Of a stretch of DNA of 64,000 nucleotides, positions 44,404 through 53,068 are shown piece by piece. Below the pieces are notes generated by a model. The model ran no database searches and was not told the DNA's origin. It saw only the letters and a program-made list of their open reading frames with translations. Position 1 is the stretch's first letter. Each line of letters opens with the position of its first letter. The position numbers were made by a program, and so were the translations under genes. The DNA comes from Polaribacter filamentus (GTDB lineage: Bacteria > Bacteroidota > Bacteroidia > Flavobacteriales > Flavobacteriaceae), in NCBI RefSeq assembly GCF_002943715.1, contig NZ_MQUA01000013.1, positions 2,431,501-2,495,500 on the forward strand. The letters are read 5' to 3'.

Positions 44404-44724
44404 ATGGCAAAAAAAGATGAATTAATAGTAACAGCAGAATCTCTTGGTATAGCTACTGAGGGATTAAATGTTGCTCAGTTAGAAGAAGCAATTGCAGATT
44501 CTGCAAAATCTAAGTTAGTAGATGAAGCAGTTGTAGAAGCTAAAACAAAAGAATTAGCCACTGCTTTTACTCATGAAGGTAAAACTTATGGTTTATCAGA
44601 TTTAACTCCTAAAACCTTAAAAGTTTTAGATGATGTGTACACTCAAGAAGAATTACTGCAAAACAAAGATGCAATGGAGTTTCTTATTGTTGGTAATTCT
44701 TGTTTCATTAAACGTTTAAAATAA
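44404..44724 (+). CDS. Hypothetical head-associated protein with LEM/HeH-like N-terminus
   Basis: 106 residues. The first 35 (DELIVTAESLGIATEGLNVA) resemble a short HeH/LEM helix pair found in phage head proteins. The C-terminal part (YGLSDLTPKTLKVLDDVYTQ) is conserved-looking. Located 11 bp after the capsid gene, so probably head completion or decoration. Confidence 0.62.
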   Translation: MAKKDELIVTAESLGIATEGLNVAQLEEAIADSAKSKLVDEAVVEAKTKELATAFTHEGKTYGLSDLTPKTLKVLDDVYTQEELLQNKDAMEFLIVGNSCFIKRLK

Positions 44725-44730
44725 AAACCA

Positions 44731-45297
44731 ATGGCAAAACATACGATAAAAGTAGAAGAAATTGGAGGAGCAATACTAGAAGCTTCTGGTGGTTTTTCTC
44801 ATATAGATATATTAATTGCTCGTTTTAGCGATTTTGCAACCATCCAAGATGTACCTGGTATTGAAGGAGATGGTGTTTTAGCAACATCAGCTATTGAAGC
44901 AGCAACAATTGCAGGAGATCATGCTTTTACTGTAGGATTTGGATTTGCTAGAATTACTGCAATTCAAGATAAAAACGGTTTAGAATCTCCGTTAATTGGA
45001 GATGCAAAAGTGCATGAGAACAAACTTAATGTAATTGTTAAAGGTTCTGATGCAGCAGTAATTGGTGCTTTACGTTTGTATAAAAACGAAAGATTAATTG
45101 TTTTAGCTAGAGAAGCAGGTTCTGGAAGTTACAGACAATTAGGCCACTCTAAATATGCTGCAGAAATTATAGAAGCAAACGCAAAAGTTGCTCCAGAATA
45201 CGAAGGAGAAAATACAACTATGTTTGTTATAAGAGATAAAAATCATGTTGCTGCACCTTTTTATACAGGTACAATTACAATGCAACCAACAGCATAA
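44731..45297 (+). CDS. Hypothetical virion protein, possibly tail-tube-like
   Basis: 188 residues, beta-rich, low in cysteine, with repeated Gly-Ala patterns (GFSHIDILIARFSDFATI). Size and position in the head block fit a tail-tube or decoration protein. Family not recognised. Ends in a terminator at 45337-45366. Confidence 0.58.
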   Translation: MAKHTIKVEEIGGAILEASGGFSHIDILIARFSDFATIQDVPGIEGDGVLATSAIEAATIAGDHAFTVGFGFARITAIQDKNGLESPLIGDAKVHENKLNVIVKGSDAAVIGALRLYKNERLIVLAREAGSGSYRQLGHSKYAAEIIEANAKVAPEYEGENTTMFVIRDKNHVAAPFYTGTITMQPTA

Positions 45298-45336
45298 TTA
45301 CTTTTCATAATTATTTTTTTGAATTTGAATTTGTTG

Positions 45337-45366
45337 AAAAACCACTCTTTATTGAGTGGTTTTTTT
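45337..45366 (+). terminator. Terminator of the capsid block
   Basis: AAAACCACTC (45337-45346) pairs with GAGTGGTTTT (45353-45362), followed by T. The next promoter motif begins 2 bp later; a near-identical terminator-promoter module is at 60001. Confidence 0.85.
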
Positions 45367-45367
45367 C

Positions 45368-45403
45368 TGTCCTAATTTTAACAATTGTTATTTCTTTATT
45401 TAG
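45368..45403 (+). promoter_or_regulatory. Phage late-type promoter P3
   Basis: TGTCCTAATTT (45368-45378), 17 bp, then TTATTTAG (45396-45403; 4 of 6 fixed positions). The palindrome AACAATTGTT (45380-45389) lies between. The start codon is 4 bp downstream, predicting a leaderless mRNA. Confidence 0.65.
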
Positions 45404-45407
45404 CCAG

Positions 45408-46223
45408 ATGACAGTTAATGATTGGTTTAATAATGGTTGTAATTATAAAGAGGGTGTTGCTTTATATAGTTCTCTTCCAAAACACAATAAAAACCTAGCA
45501 ACCGTTTTTTCTAGAAAAGAAACCCCTCAAAACAGAATGAAGCTTAAATATGAGCTTCAGAAAAATCTTACCCCAACAATTGGAATTGCTGAAAATTCTG
45601 CGATACCCAAAACACTTAAAAGAATTATTCAAATAAATATTGATGCATCACCAAAAAGTAAACCTACAGAGAATAAATTCTTTAGAAAATTATTAATTAA
45701 TCAATTACCAATAGAATTGCACCCTTTCTATATTCGTCAAAAATTTGACTACACTACTTACTGCAGTTTAAAAATGCAGTTGAATGAAATAAACGCAGTT
45801 AAAGACCAATTTGGCAACGTTATTTTAGACAGGGATGCCAAACCTAAGACAAAGCCACAAACTGATTTAGATATTGAAAAAGCAAGAGTAATCTGCCTAA
45901 AAATAGAAACATTGTTTGATGCTATTGATAAAACTTGGCAAATTATAGATCACTACTTAGAAACTAAAGAAGTTGTTATTCTTCAAGAAAAGACTTTTGA
46001 AAATATAACTGGAGTAGACGTTTATAAAAAACTAAACTCTGTTCGTGGTTCTATTACCAGACAAACCACGAGACACAAAATATTAACCAAAAATTTAGAG
46101 GCTGCCATTGCTAAAAAGTTTGTTATAAAATACGAACGTGATTTAGCAAAATGCACCGCTAAACTAATGCAATTAAACCAGGATAAAATTAAATTAATAA
46201 ACTTAAGAGATAATGAAAAATGA
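45408..46223 (+). CDS. Hypothetical phage protein
   Basis: 271 residues, basic and helical, with a long coiled-coil-like C-terminal half (DIEKARVICLKIETLFDAID, ending DLAKCTAKLMQLNQDKIKLI). No family recognised. It overlaps the methyltransferase gene by 11 bp, so both are coupled. Its promoter P3 would start transcription at or next to the ATG. Confidence 0.62.
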   Translation: MTVNDWFNNGCNYKEGVALYSSLPKHNKNLATVFSRKETPQNRMKLKYELQKNLTPTIGIAENSAIPKTLKRIIQINIDASPKSKPTENKFFRKLLINQLPIELHPFYIRQKFDYTTYCSLKMQLNEINAVKDQFGNVILDRDAKPKTKPQTDLDIEKARVICLKIETLFDAIDKTWQIIDHYLETKEVVILQEKTFENITGVDVYKKLNSVRGSITRQTTRHKILTKNLEAAIAKKFVIKYERDLAKCTAKLMQLNQDKIKLINLRDNEK

Positions 46224-47460
46224 TTCGCAACCATTAGAGTGGACCACTCAAAAAATGAAAGTAAACGAGTTAATTCCTTGTGAATATAATCCTCGAAAAA
46301 TTACTCCGGAAAGATTAGAAAAACTAAAAAAAAGTATTGAGAAATACAATGTTGCCGAAATCCCTGCAGTAAATAAAGACAGAATAATTATTGCAGGGCA
46401 TCAAAGAATTAAAGCTTTGATTGATTTAGGAAGAGGAGAAGATATTATTGATGTAAGACTACCAAACAGACAATTAACAAAAGAAGAGTTTAAGGAATAC
46501 AATATTATTTCGAATGTTCCTGTTGGTTTTTGGGATATTGAAAAACTAGATGAAGCTTTTGATGATATTGATTTATTGTCTTTAGGTTTAGATATCGAAA
46601 ATTATGAGTTACCTGCCGATGTGCAAGAAATGCCAAAGATTTTAGAAGCTGTTGAAGATGATTATCAGGAGCCAGAAAACTTAAAAATTGATGTTATTGA
46701 AGGTGATATAATAACATTTACAAAAGACAATTTAGAACATAGGCTTTTATGTGGTTCTTCTACTGAAGTTGATAGTTGGAGTAAATTATTAGATGGCAAA
46801 GAAATTGATTTAGTAAATACAGATCCTCCTTATAATGTAAATTATGAAGGTAAAACAAAAGCAAAACTAAAAATACAAAATGACAAAATGGATAATGATT
46901 CTTTTTATCAATTTTTATATGATTTTTTTACTGCAATTGGTTCTTTTACTAAACCAGGAGGTGGTTTTTATGTTTGGTTTGCTACTTCAGAAACTATTAA
47001 TTTTATGAAAGCAATGATTGCTGCAGGTATTCTATATAAACAGACGTTAATATGGAAAAAGAATTCTCTAGTAATGTCTAGACAAGATTACCACTGGATC
47101 CATGAGCCTTGTTTATATGGATGGAAACCAGGAGCAGCGCATAATTGGTACACAGACAGAAAACAAACAACAGTTTTAGAGTTTGACAGACCTTTTAGAA
47201 ATGCAGAACATCCAACAATGAAACCAATTCCTTTAATTTCTTATCAAATTAATAACAGTAGTAAGATTGGAGATATTGTTGCAGATGGTTTTGGTGGTTC
47301 TGGTTCAACAATGGTTGCTAGCCATCAATTAGAAAGAAATGCATATCTAATAGAATTAGAACCTAGATATTGTCAAGTAACTATTGACAGAATGTTTAAA
47401 CTAGATAATTCTATTCAAATAAAAATAAATGGTAAATCTTATATTCCTGATATAGATTAA
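46213..47460 (+). CDS. ParB-domain DNA methyltransferase (N4/N6, beta class)
   Basis: The 415-residue protein has an N-terminal ParB/Srx-like nuclease domain (LIPCEYNPRKI, IAGHQRIKALIDLG; residues 1-100). The catalytic motif NTDPPYNV follows (DPPY 204-207), and the AdoMet motif ADGFGGSGSTMVAS lies near 357-370. Order DPPY before FGGSG defines the beta class. Such phage enzymes modify their own DNA at specific sites, often for protection from restriction. It lies just upstream of the terminase genes. Terminator at 47462-47492. Confidence 0.9.
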   Translation: MKNDSQPLEWTTQKMKVNELIPCEYNPRKITPERLEKLKKSIEKYNVAEIPAVNKDRIIIAGHQRIKALIDLGRGEDIIDVRLPNRQLTKEEFKEYNIISNVPVGFWDIEKLDEAFDDIDLLSLGLDIENYELPADVQEMPKILEAVEDDYQEPENLKIDVIEGDIITFTKDNLEHRLLCGSSTEVDSWSKLLDGKEIDLVNTDPPYNVNYEGKTKAKLKIQNDKMDNDSFYQFLYDFFTAIGSFTKPGGGFYVWFATSETINFMKAMIAAGILYKQTLIWKKNSLVMSRQDYHWIHEPCLYGWKPGAAHNWYTDRKQTTVLEFDRPFRNAEHPTMKPIPLISYQINNSSKIGDIVADGFGGSGSTMVASHQLERNAYLIELEPRYCQVTIDRMFKLDNSIQIKINGKSYIPDID

Positions 47461-47461
47461 T

Positions 47462-47492
47462 AAAAAAGCTCCTTAATAAGGAGCTTTTTTTT
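47462..47492 (+). terminator. Terminator of the methyltransferase gene
   Basis: AAAAAAGCTCCTTA pairs with TAAGGAGCTTTTTT, followed by more T. It isolates the structured RNA region at 47503-47609 from upstream transcription. Confidence 0.85.
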
Positions 47493-47502
47493 ATCTTTAC
47501 AA

Positions 47503-47609
47503 TGCGAAACATTTTTTATTAAAAACAAGGAGGAAAGTACATCCCACGTAAGTACAGGCTTTTGCCTGTATTTTCCTTGTTTGGTTAATGTTTCGCAACC
47601 TTACGTGGG
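47503..47609 (+). ncRNA. Novel pseudoknotted structured RNA (107 nt)
   Basis: Four perfect helices: H1 TGCGAAACATT 47503-47513 with 47587-47597 (11 bp); H2 AAACAAGG 47523-47530 with 47575-47582 (8 bp, extendable past a 3-base bulge); H3 hairpin TACAGGC/GCCTGTA 47553-47570 with TTTT loop; and H4 CCCACGTAAG 47543-47552 with CTTACGTGGG 47600-47609 (10 bp). H4 pairs a strand inside H1/H2 with one just outside H1, making an H-type pseudoknot. A promoter-like box TATCTTTA at 47492-47499 would start transcription near H1. A terminator lies just upstream, and the 92-residue gene begins 19 bp downstream. H2 hides an AGGAGG sequence. Confidence 0.72.
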
Positions 47610-47628
47610 TATTTAAAACTTTCTTATC

Positions 47629-47907
47629 ATGATTGACACTAAACCACAAGTAACTGCATTTCTTAGAAGTAATTTTAAATCATCTACTTTAGAACACGCA
47701 ACTCATAAACTATCTTCTTCTGCTTTATTATCCTTGCTTTTTAATGTATTTCCAGAAGATTCTATTGATGATTATGATTTGTTTGATATTCTAACTACTC
47801 TTGGATACAAACCATTGAAACAAAGTTCTACTTCTGAAGGTAAAGAAGAAACTGTTTATATCAGTTTTGTTTGGTGTTTGGAGGAAATATCTAATACATC
47901 AGTGTAA
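47629..47907 (+). CDS. Hypothetical phage protein downstream of the structured RNA
   Basis: 92 residues, acidic middle (NVFPEDSIDDYDLFDILTTL). No family recognised. The pseudoknotted RNA ends 19 bp before its ATG, so it may be the controlled gene or an independent neighbour. It lies ahead of the small terminase gene. Confidence 0.62.
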   Translation: MIDTKPQVTAFLRSNFKSSTLEHATHKLSSSALLSLLFNVFPEDSIDDYDLFDILTTLGYKPLKQSSTSEGKEETVYISFVWCLEEISNTSV

Positions 47908-47915
47908 TTTAAATA

Positions 47916-47951
47916 TGTCCTATTATAAAGAATTAACAATTGTCATTTTTA
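47916..47951 (+). promoter_or_regulatory. Phage late-type promoter P4 (terminase block)
   Basis: TGTCCTATTAT (47916-47926), 17 bp, then CATTTTTA (47944-47951; 4 of 6 fixed positions). Palindrome-like AACAATTGTC at 47935-47944 lies in the spacer. Small-terminase ATG 19 bp downstream. Confidence 0.6.
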
Positions 47952-47970
47952 CACAGATAAAAATGATACA

Positions 47971-48546
47971 ATGTCAAATTCACTTCCTAGAATAACTCTT
48001 AACGATACCACTTTTGATAAAGTCTGGGCATATTATAAAACTCCTGGTAAAGTAACTTTAACTCCAAAGCAAGAACAAAAGCGCGAACGATGGTTAACGC
48101 TCTTTAGTTTACGTTTAAAATTCCATTCTAGACTGCAGGCAATTAATGCCTATATAGATCTTTATAAGCAAAAAGAAATTGAAATATCAGAATCTCAAGC
48201 TTATAAAGACATGTCTAATGCCTTGCGTTTGTTTGGTGATGTTCATAAGGCGGATAGACAAGCTTCTTTAGTAATTCTACAAGAATATGCCCACAAGGTT
48301 TTTTTAATGGCTATAAAACAGAAAAACCCACTTGCAGCATCTGCAGCACTTACCAAAATGGAAAAATATATGGAGATTGATAGAATAGATGCTATCAACT
48401 TTAACCCTGCTAAATTAGAAGATAAACCAGATCATTATTCTGTACCGGCTATTGTTTTAGAAGCAATTAAAGAGCAGTTTAAAAAAGGTGAAATAGACTT
48501 TAATAATTTAGAAATAGAGGATATTCCTCATGAAGAAATTCAATAA
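47971..48546 (+). CDS. Terminase small subunit-like protein
   Basis: The 191-residue protein precedes the large terminase with a 17-bp overlap (if the latter starts at 48530). It is helical with a basic N-terminal DNA-binding half (TPKQEQKRERWLTLFSLRLK, ISESQAYKDMSNALRLFGDV), matching the helix-turn-helix character of small subunits that recognise the packaging site. Assignment rests on position and composition. Confidence 0.68.
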   Translation: MSNSLPRITLNDTTFDKVWAYYKTPGKVTLTPKQEQKRERWLTLFSLRLKFHSRLQAINAYIDLYKQKEIEISESQAYKDMSNALRLFGDVHKADRQASLVILQEYAHKVFLMAIKQKNPLAASAALTKMEKYMEIDRIDAINFNPAKLEDKPDHYSVPAIVLEAIKEQFKKGEIDFNNLEIEDIPHEEIQ

Positions 48547-50077
48547 AATGAGTAGTAAATCTAATAAAATTTACAGGCGGATTGTTTTAAACGGTATTCA
48601 GTTAATGGCATTCTTTGCTGTTACAATTGGTGGTTTTAAAAAAATCTATTTAGAATGGGGTCGTGGAACCGGTAAGAGTTTTATGTTGGCTTTTTTTATG
48701 AAGAAAATGGTAAAGCAAATGCCTGGTGCTGCATTTGGTTTGGTTGGTTCTTCTTATCAACAAATACTAGCAAGAACATTACCAAGTACCAAGAAAGGTT
48801 TAGCTGTTTTAGGAATCTATGAAAATGTAGATTATGTAGTTGGAAAAAGTGGAGAAAAATATGGTTTTGAAATGCCTTTTGAAACTCCAGATAAATGGAA
48901 CAATGTTATCCATTTTAGTAATGGTGCAATATTTCATCTTATTTCTTTAGATACAGCCAATAGTGGACGTGGTTTTAATCTATTTGGTGTTCTTGGAGAT
49001 GAGGCTGCATTGTTTGATCCAGAGAAATTATACTACAATGTTAAAACTACCAATAGAGCTAAGTCAGAACGTTTTCCAAAAGCTTCTTTATTAGGTTGTG
49101 AAATTTATGCTTCTTCTACTCCACTATCTAAAAAAGGGAAATGGTTTACGGACATGAATGATAAGATTAAGAATAAGGAAGTAAAAAATCCAGAGATATA
49201 TTTATTCTTAAAAGCATCTGCATTAGTTAATAAATTAAATCTAAGAGCAGATTGGTTTGATGAAATGTTTGATGAATGTCCTTCTGAATTAATATATAAT
49301 GCAGAGATCTTAAACATAAGACCTAAAGAGATCCTAAACGGATTCTATCCACAATTTAACCAGGAGAATATTTATACTGATTATGACAAGGAATATCAAG
49401 AAGAATTAATAAAATGCTATTCACTTAAAGACTTAACATGTAAGCAAGATAATGATATTGTAAGGGATAAACCGTTGATACTATCTATTGACTGGGGTTT
49501 ATTTCTATGTGCTGTTGTATCTCAAAATCTAGCGAAAGAGTATAGAAACTTAAAAGGTTTCCACACACAACAGCCGGATATTATAGATGATTTAATAGAG
49601 AAGTTCTGTGATTACTATGCCCCTTTAAAGAATAAGAAAGTGCATCTTTATTATGGCCATGATGGTAATAAGATTAAGCCAGACAGAAAGAATGAAACCT
49701 ATGGAGATGAAGTTAAACGTCTACTAAAAGCAAGAGGCTGGACTGTTATTGATAAATCTAAAGGTAAACCTGCAGCTCCACACAATGCAAAGTATGCGTT
49801 GATTAATCTAATGTTTAAGTCATCTGCATCAAGATACAAGAATATAACTATTAACGAATACAATTGTCCGGACTTAATAATCTCATTAGAAAGAGCCGAA
49901 GCTACTGAAGGAAGAAATGGTATTGAAAAGCTAAAGAAAGATGAGAAGAACAAATCTTTAAAGCAACAGCATACAACGCACTACTCAGATGCATTTGACA
50001 TACCAATCTATGACTTGTTTAAATCTCTTTTGAAAAAAGACAAGGAGAACTGGGATCTGTACCAATCCAAGAAGTAA
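48530..50077 (+). CDS. Terminase large subunit
   Basis: The 515-residue motor protein packages DNA into proheads. The ATPase has Walker A GRGTGKS (residues 44-50) and a Walker-B-like strand FNLFGVLGDEAALFD. The C-terminal nuclease-like domain begins at LILSIDWGLFLCAVVSQ, with the later HLYYGHDGNKIKP and HYSDAFDIPIYDLF acidic residues. ATG at 48548 (MSSKSNKIYRRIV) is an alternative start 1 bp past the small-subunit stop. It lies downstream of the capsid genes, contrary to the usual terminase-portal-capsid order. Confidence 0.88.
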   Translation: MKKFNKMSSKSNKIYRRIVLNGIQLMAFFAVTIGGFKKIYLEWGRGTGKSFMLAFFMKKMVKQMPGAAFGLVGSSYQQILARTLPSTKKGLAVLGIYENVDYVVGKSGEKYGFEMPFETPDKWNNVIHFSNGAIFHLISLDTANSGRGFNLFGVLGDEAALFDPEKLYYNVKTTNRAKSERFPKASLLGCEIYASSTPLSKKGKWFTDMNDKIKNKEVKNPEIYLFLKASALVNKLNLRADWFDEMFDECPSELIYNAEILNIRPKEILNGFYPQFNQENIYTDYDKEYQEELIKCYSLKDLTCKQDNDIVRDKPLILSIDWGLFLCAVVSQNLAKEYRNLKGFHTQQPDIIDDLIEKFCDYYAPLKNKKVHLYYGHDGNKIKPDRKNETYGDEVKRLLKARGWTVIDKSKGKPAAPHNAKYALINLMFKSSASRYKNITINEYNCPDLIISLERAEATEGRNGIEKLKKDEKNKSLKQQHTTHYSDAFDIPIYDLFKSLLKKDKENWDLYQSKK

Positions 50078-50324
50078 TTTTCATATATCCTTATTTTTAT
50101 TAAATAACAATTGTCAAAATTCAAAGGTGTCGGCGTGAGTTTCTGTTTAAAAAACAATAATTTAAGCTAAATTTTAAAGGTTAATAATTTGTTTATCAGA
50201 ATTTTAACTAAAAATAAATGAGAATTCACATTAAAAACCACACCTTTTTTCATGTTTTAAAGTATTCCTACTGCATTTTTTAAAAGAAAGTAGAGTTTTT
50301 AAAGAAATTCTATAGATTTAAATA

Positions 50325-50360
50325 TGTCCTATTTTAAAATTGTACATGGCAATACTTTAG
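50325..50360 (+). promoter_or_regulatory. Phage late-type promoter P5 (portal block)
   Basis: TGTCCTATTTT (50325-50335), 17 bp, then TACTTTAG (50353-50360; 5 of 6). The ATG at 50365 is 4 bp downstream, predicting a leaderless mRNA. The gap 50078-50364 otherwise holds an AACAATTGTC copy (50106) and a weak AAAGGTGT/ACACCTTT inverted repeat. Confidence 0.7.
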
Positions 50361-50364
50361 CCTT

Positions 50365-50703
50365 ATGAGTACAGTTGGTTTTTCTGAATGTTTAGCAATC
50401 ATTAATCAAAAAGATAAAAGAGGAAACTCTGTTCCTTTTGATGCTGATGTTTATTCATTAAACAAAAATTCTAAAAAAGGTGGTGTTTTAAAAATTTACA
50501 GAAATGTAAAATTACTTGCTTGGGAAAAGCAGGAAAGAACTTTAAGAGGTCAAATTAAAGCTGCATCTACTGAAGTTAGAAGTAAAAGAAATCCTAATCA
50601 TTTTAACAACCGTACTCGAAACATTGAATTAGCTAACGGAGAAATTAAAAAAATCCATTTAAGGCTTATTGATAGTATTAACGCAAAGAAAGTTTTACCA
50701 TAA
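50365..50703 (+). CDS. Hypothetical phage protein
   Basis: 112 residues, basic (GGVLKIYRNVKLLAWEKQER), with a conserved-looking first half (FSECLAIINQKDKRGNSVPF). It overlaps the portal gene by 1 bp (TAATG). No family recognised; possibly a head-tail or portal accessory protein. Confidence 0.62.
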   Translation: MSTVGFSECLAIINQKDKRGNSVPFDADVYSLNKNSKKGGVLKIYRNVKLLAWEKQERTLRGQIKAASTEVRSKRNPNHFNNRTRNIELANGEIKKIHLRLIDSINAKKVLP

Positions 50704-52085
50704 TGACAAAGAAAAAAACATTTAACAATAATTATATAGGTGTTGTTGGAGATGGTCAAGCTGTCTTACAGGTTAATAATAAAAGTTCTTCAACAAAAAA
50801 AGACACTGCTAAACCTACAGAAGTAATATTATTTACAGAAGACAAAGAGCAAAACAAAATAGCTGCTTGGGGTACAAGTAATAAATTTCCTCAAGAACTT
50901 TTAGCAGATGTTAGAAAAAACGGAGCTGCAACTTCTGGTTTAAATGCTGTTAGAGATAATCATTACGGAGGCGGTTTCATTCTTTTTAAAGAAAAATACG
51001 AAGAAGAAAAAAACGGAGACACAAAAAGAAAGCTAGTTCAACAATCTTTTTTACAACACCCTAAGATTAATGCTTTTTTTAAGAGCAATCAGATGAAAAC
51101 TTTCTTTAAAGAAAGTATTGCCGATTTAGAATACTTTGCAATTGCTTTTCCAGAATATGTTACTTCTAATGACTACAATGCTATTAATGAAATTTACAGA
51201 CAAAAATCTGCACAATGTAGATTTGAGTTAATGGATGAAAAAACAGGCGTTATAAAAAATGTTTGGATTTCTACAAAGTGGCATAAAAAAGCAGATTTAA
51301 CAGAAGGCACTTTTGCAAAACCTGTTAGATATATAAATCCTGCGTGGTCTTCAGAAACAGTAAAAGAGTACTGTAAAAAATATAAGATAACCAGGTTTAT
51401 AAGACCTGTTCATTATCCTATGTTAGATGAAAATTACTATCCAGTTGCACCTTGGCATTCGGCATATTACAGTAAATGGATCCACGTTTCCAATTCAATA
51501 CCAGAATTTAAAAAAGCGTTGTTTGAAAATCAATCTACAATAAAATATCACATAGAAGTAGACAACGATTATTTTATATCAAAATATGAAGATGCCTGGG
51601 ATGATTTTTCTGTAGATGAAAAAGAAAAAGTAAGAAAAGAGTTTGTAGATTTTATAGACACCAGTTTAAGAGATACTAAAAATACTGGGAAGTCTATTTG
51701 GTCCATGATTTATAGAGATATTGAAGGAAAAGAAATACCTGGTTTAAAAATTACTGCTATAGATGATAAATTAAAAGACGGTGCCTTTTTGCCAGACGGC
51801 GTTGTTGCAAATGATGAAATACTTTCTGCAATTTCTGTAGATGGTTGTATTATTTCTTCTGGCCAAGTTGGAGGAATTGGTGCAGGTTCTGGTTCTGATA
51901 AAAGAGTTGCTTGGGATATTCTGTCTGCAAGAGCAATTCCTAAAAGAGAATATTATTTATCTCCCTTTGAATTCATTCAACAATATAATGGTTGGGATGA
52001 AACTTTAGTAGGTGCTTTTCAAAATACTCAAATTACCACACTAGATGTAAATCCAACTGGCACTAAAAAAACTGCAAACATATGA
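50703..52085 (+). CDS. Probable portal protein
   Basis: The 460-residue protein follows the terminase block. It has features of portal proteins: N-terminal Asn/Lys-rich arm, IAAWGTSNKFPQELLADVRK then GLNAVRDNHYGGG (wing/crown start), a helical stem region, and YYLSPFEFIQQYNGWDETLV near the C-terminus. The gene overlaps the next by 4 bp. Portal identity is by size, position and general pattern rather than an exact signature. Confidence 0.65.
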   Translation: MTKKKTFNNNYIGVVGDGQAVLQVNNKSSSTKKDTAKPTEVILFTEDKEQNKIAAWGTSNKFPQELLADVRKNGAATSGLNAVRDNHYGGGFILFKEKYEEEKNGDTKRKLVQQSFLQHPKINAFFKSNQMKTFFKESIADLEYFAIAFPEYVTSNDYNAINEIYRQKSAQCRFELMDEKTGVIKNVWISTKWHKKADLTEGTFAKPVRYINPAWSSETVKEYCKKYKITRFIRPVHYPMLDENYYPVAPWHSAYYSKWIHVSNSIPEFKKALFENQSTIKYHIEVDNDYFISKYEDAWDDFSVDEKEKVRKEFVDFIDTSLRDTKNTGKSIWSMIYRDIEGKEIPGLKITAIDDKLKDGAFLPDGVVANDEILSAISVDGCIISSGQVGGIGAGSGSDKRVAWDILSARAIPKREYYLSPFEFIQQYNGWDETLVGAFQNTQITTLDVNPTGTKKTANI

Positions 52086-53026
52086 TAACCAAAGACATTA
52101 CAGACATCCAAAAATATGCAAAAGTAAGTTCCTCTTTTACTTATGCTTTGTTATCTCCAGAACTTTCAGACGTAGCAGACAACCAAATTGCAAAAGCTAT
52201 TTCTTTAGAAGAATATGCAATTTTAGATGCTTATACAGGTTTAGACGTAATTGTAAAACAAGCAATCGAGTTTATTAAAAAAGCAGAAATCAATTTAGCT
52301 TTATTTAATTACATGGCTGTAGGTGGTCTTCAAATTACAAAAGGAGGCATTTCTGTTCTAACACCGAAAGACCAAGAACCCGCAGAAAAAGTAGATAAAC
52401 GAGATGCATTGCGTTTGTATAAAAAGAAAGGTTACAAAGCAATTGATAATGTTTTGGCGCTCTTCGATAAAAACGAAGACAAGTTTACTTCATGGAAAAC
52501 ATCAGAGCAGTACACAAAGTTTAAAGATGTACTGGTAAACAATACTGCAGAATTTCAAGAACATTATAACATTTTTAATTCCAGACAAACATTTATCCAT
52601 TTGGTTCCAGAATTAAAAATAGTAGAACAGCAATATTTAATTCCTGGTGTAACCCTTGCAACTTTAAAAGAATTAAAAACTTCTATAAGCGTAGATCCAA
52701 TTTTTACAGAAGTAAAAAACCTAGTTTCTAAAGCAGCAGTATTATATACAGTTTCAAAAAATTTAGGATCCGGTTTGTTTTATCAATCTTCTAATGGTTT
52801 CGAATTACGTTTCGACATTTTAGATTATGAGAGAAACTTTACCAATGCAAAAGAAATTTCTACGCACTTAATAAAACAGCGAAAAGAAAAAAAGAATGAA
52901 GCAAAAGAGTTTTTAAAAACAGCTTTAAAAACGATTAAAGAAAACCCAATATTGTTTAGTTACACAGAATTAACAGTTACAAGAGCAACTCCATTTATTA
53001 ATGGTAAAGGAGTTGTTGCAATTTAA
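52082..53026 (+). CDS. Hypothetical virion protein (DUF6712-like)
   Basis: The 314-residue protein is helical in its first half (EEYAILDAYTGLDVIVKQAI) and has the QITKGGISVLTPKDQEPAEK stretch typical of a Bacteroidota phage family annotated DUF6712. Overlaps the portal gene by 4 bp (ATGA). Likely a head-tail connector or virion protein. Confidence 0.62.
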   Translation: MITKDITDIQKYAKVSSSFTYALLSPELSDVADNQIAKAISLEEYAILDAYTGLDVIVKQAIEFIKKAEINLALFNYMAVGGLQITKGGISVLTPKDQEPAEKVDKRDALRLYKKKGYKAIDNVLALFDKNEDKFTSWKTSEQYTKFKDVLVNNTAEFQEHYNIFNSRQTFIHLVPELKIVEQQYLIPGVTLATLKELKTSISVDPIFTEVKNLVSKAAVLYTVSKNLGSGLFYQSSNGFELRFDILDYERNFTNAKEISTHLIKQRKEKKNEAKEFLKTALKTIKENPILFSYTELTVTRATPFINGKGVVAI

Positions 53027-53028
53027 TC

Positions 53029-53064
53029 TGTCCTATTTAAAAACCATTAACTAAAATATATTTG
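53029..53064 (+). promoter_or_regulatory. Phage late-type promoter P6
   Basis: TGTCCTATTTA (53029-53039), 17 bp, then TATATTTG (53057-53064), an exact TAnnTTTG. The ATG at 53069 is 4 bp downstream: leaderless mRNA predicted. Confidence 0.78.
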
Positions 53065-53068
53065 AAAT

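Noticed and set aside
47503..47609. Structured RNA as an HDV-like self-cleaving ribozyme
   Set aside because: Helix order here is A B C D d b a c, not the nested double pseudoknot of HDV-like ribozymes, and no known catalytic core is visible.
50078..50364. Small gene or RNA in the gap before the portal block
   Set aside because: Only the promoter, one AACAATTGTC copy and a weak inverted repeat with a large loop are visible; no coding frame.
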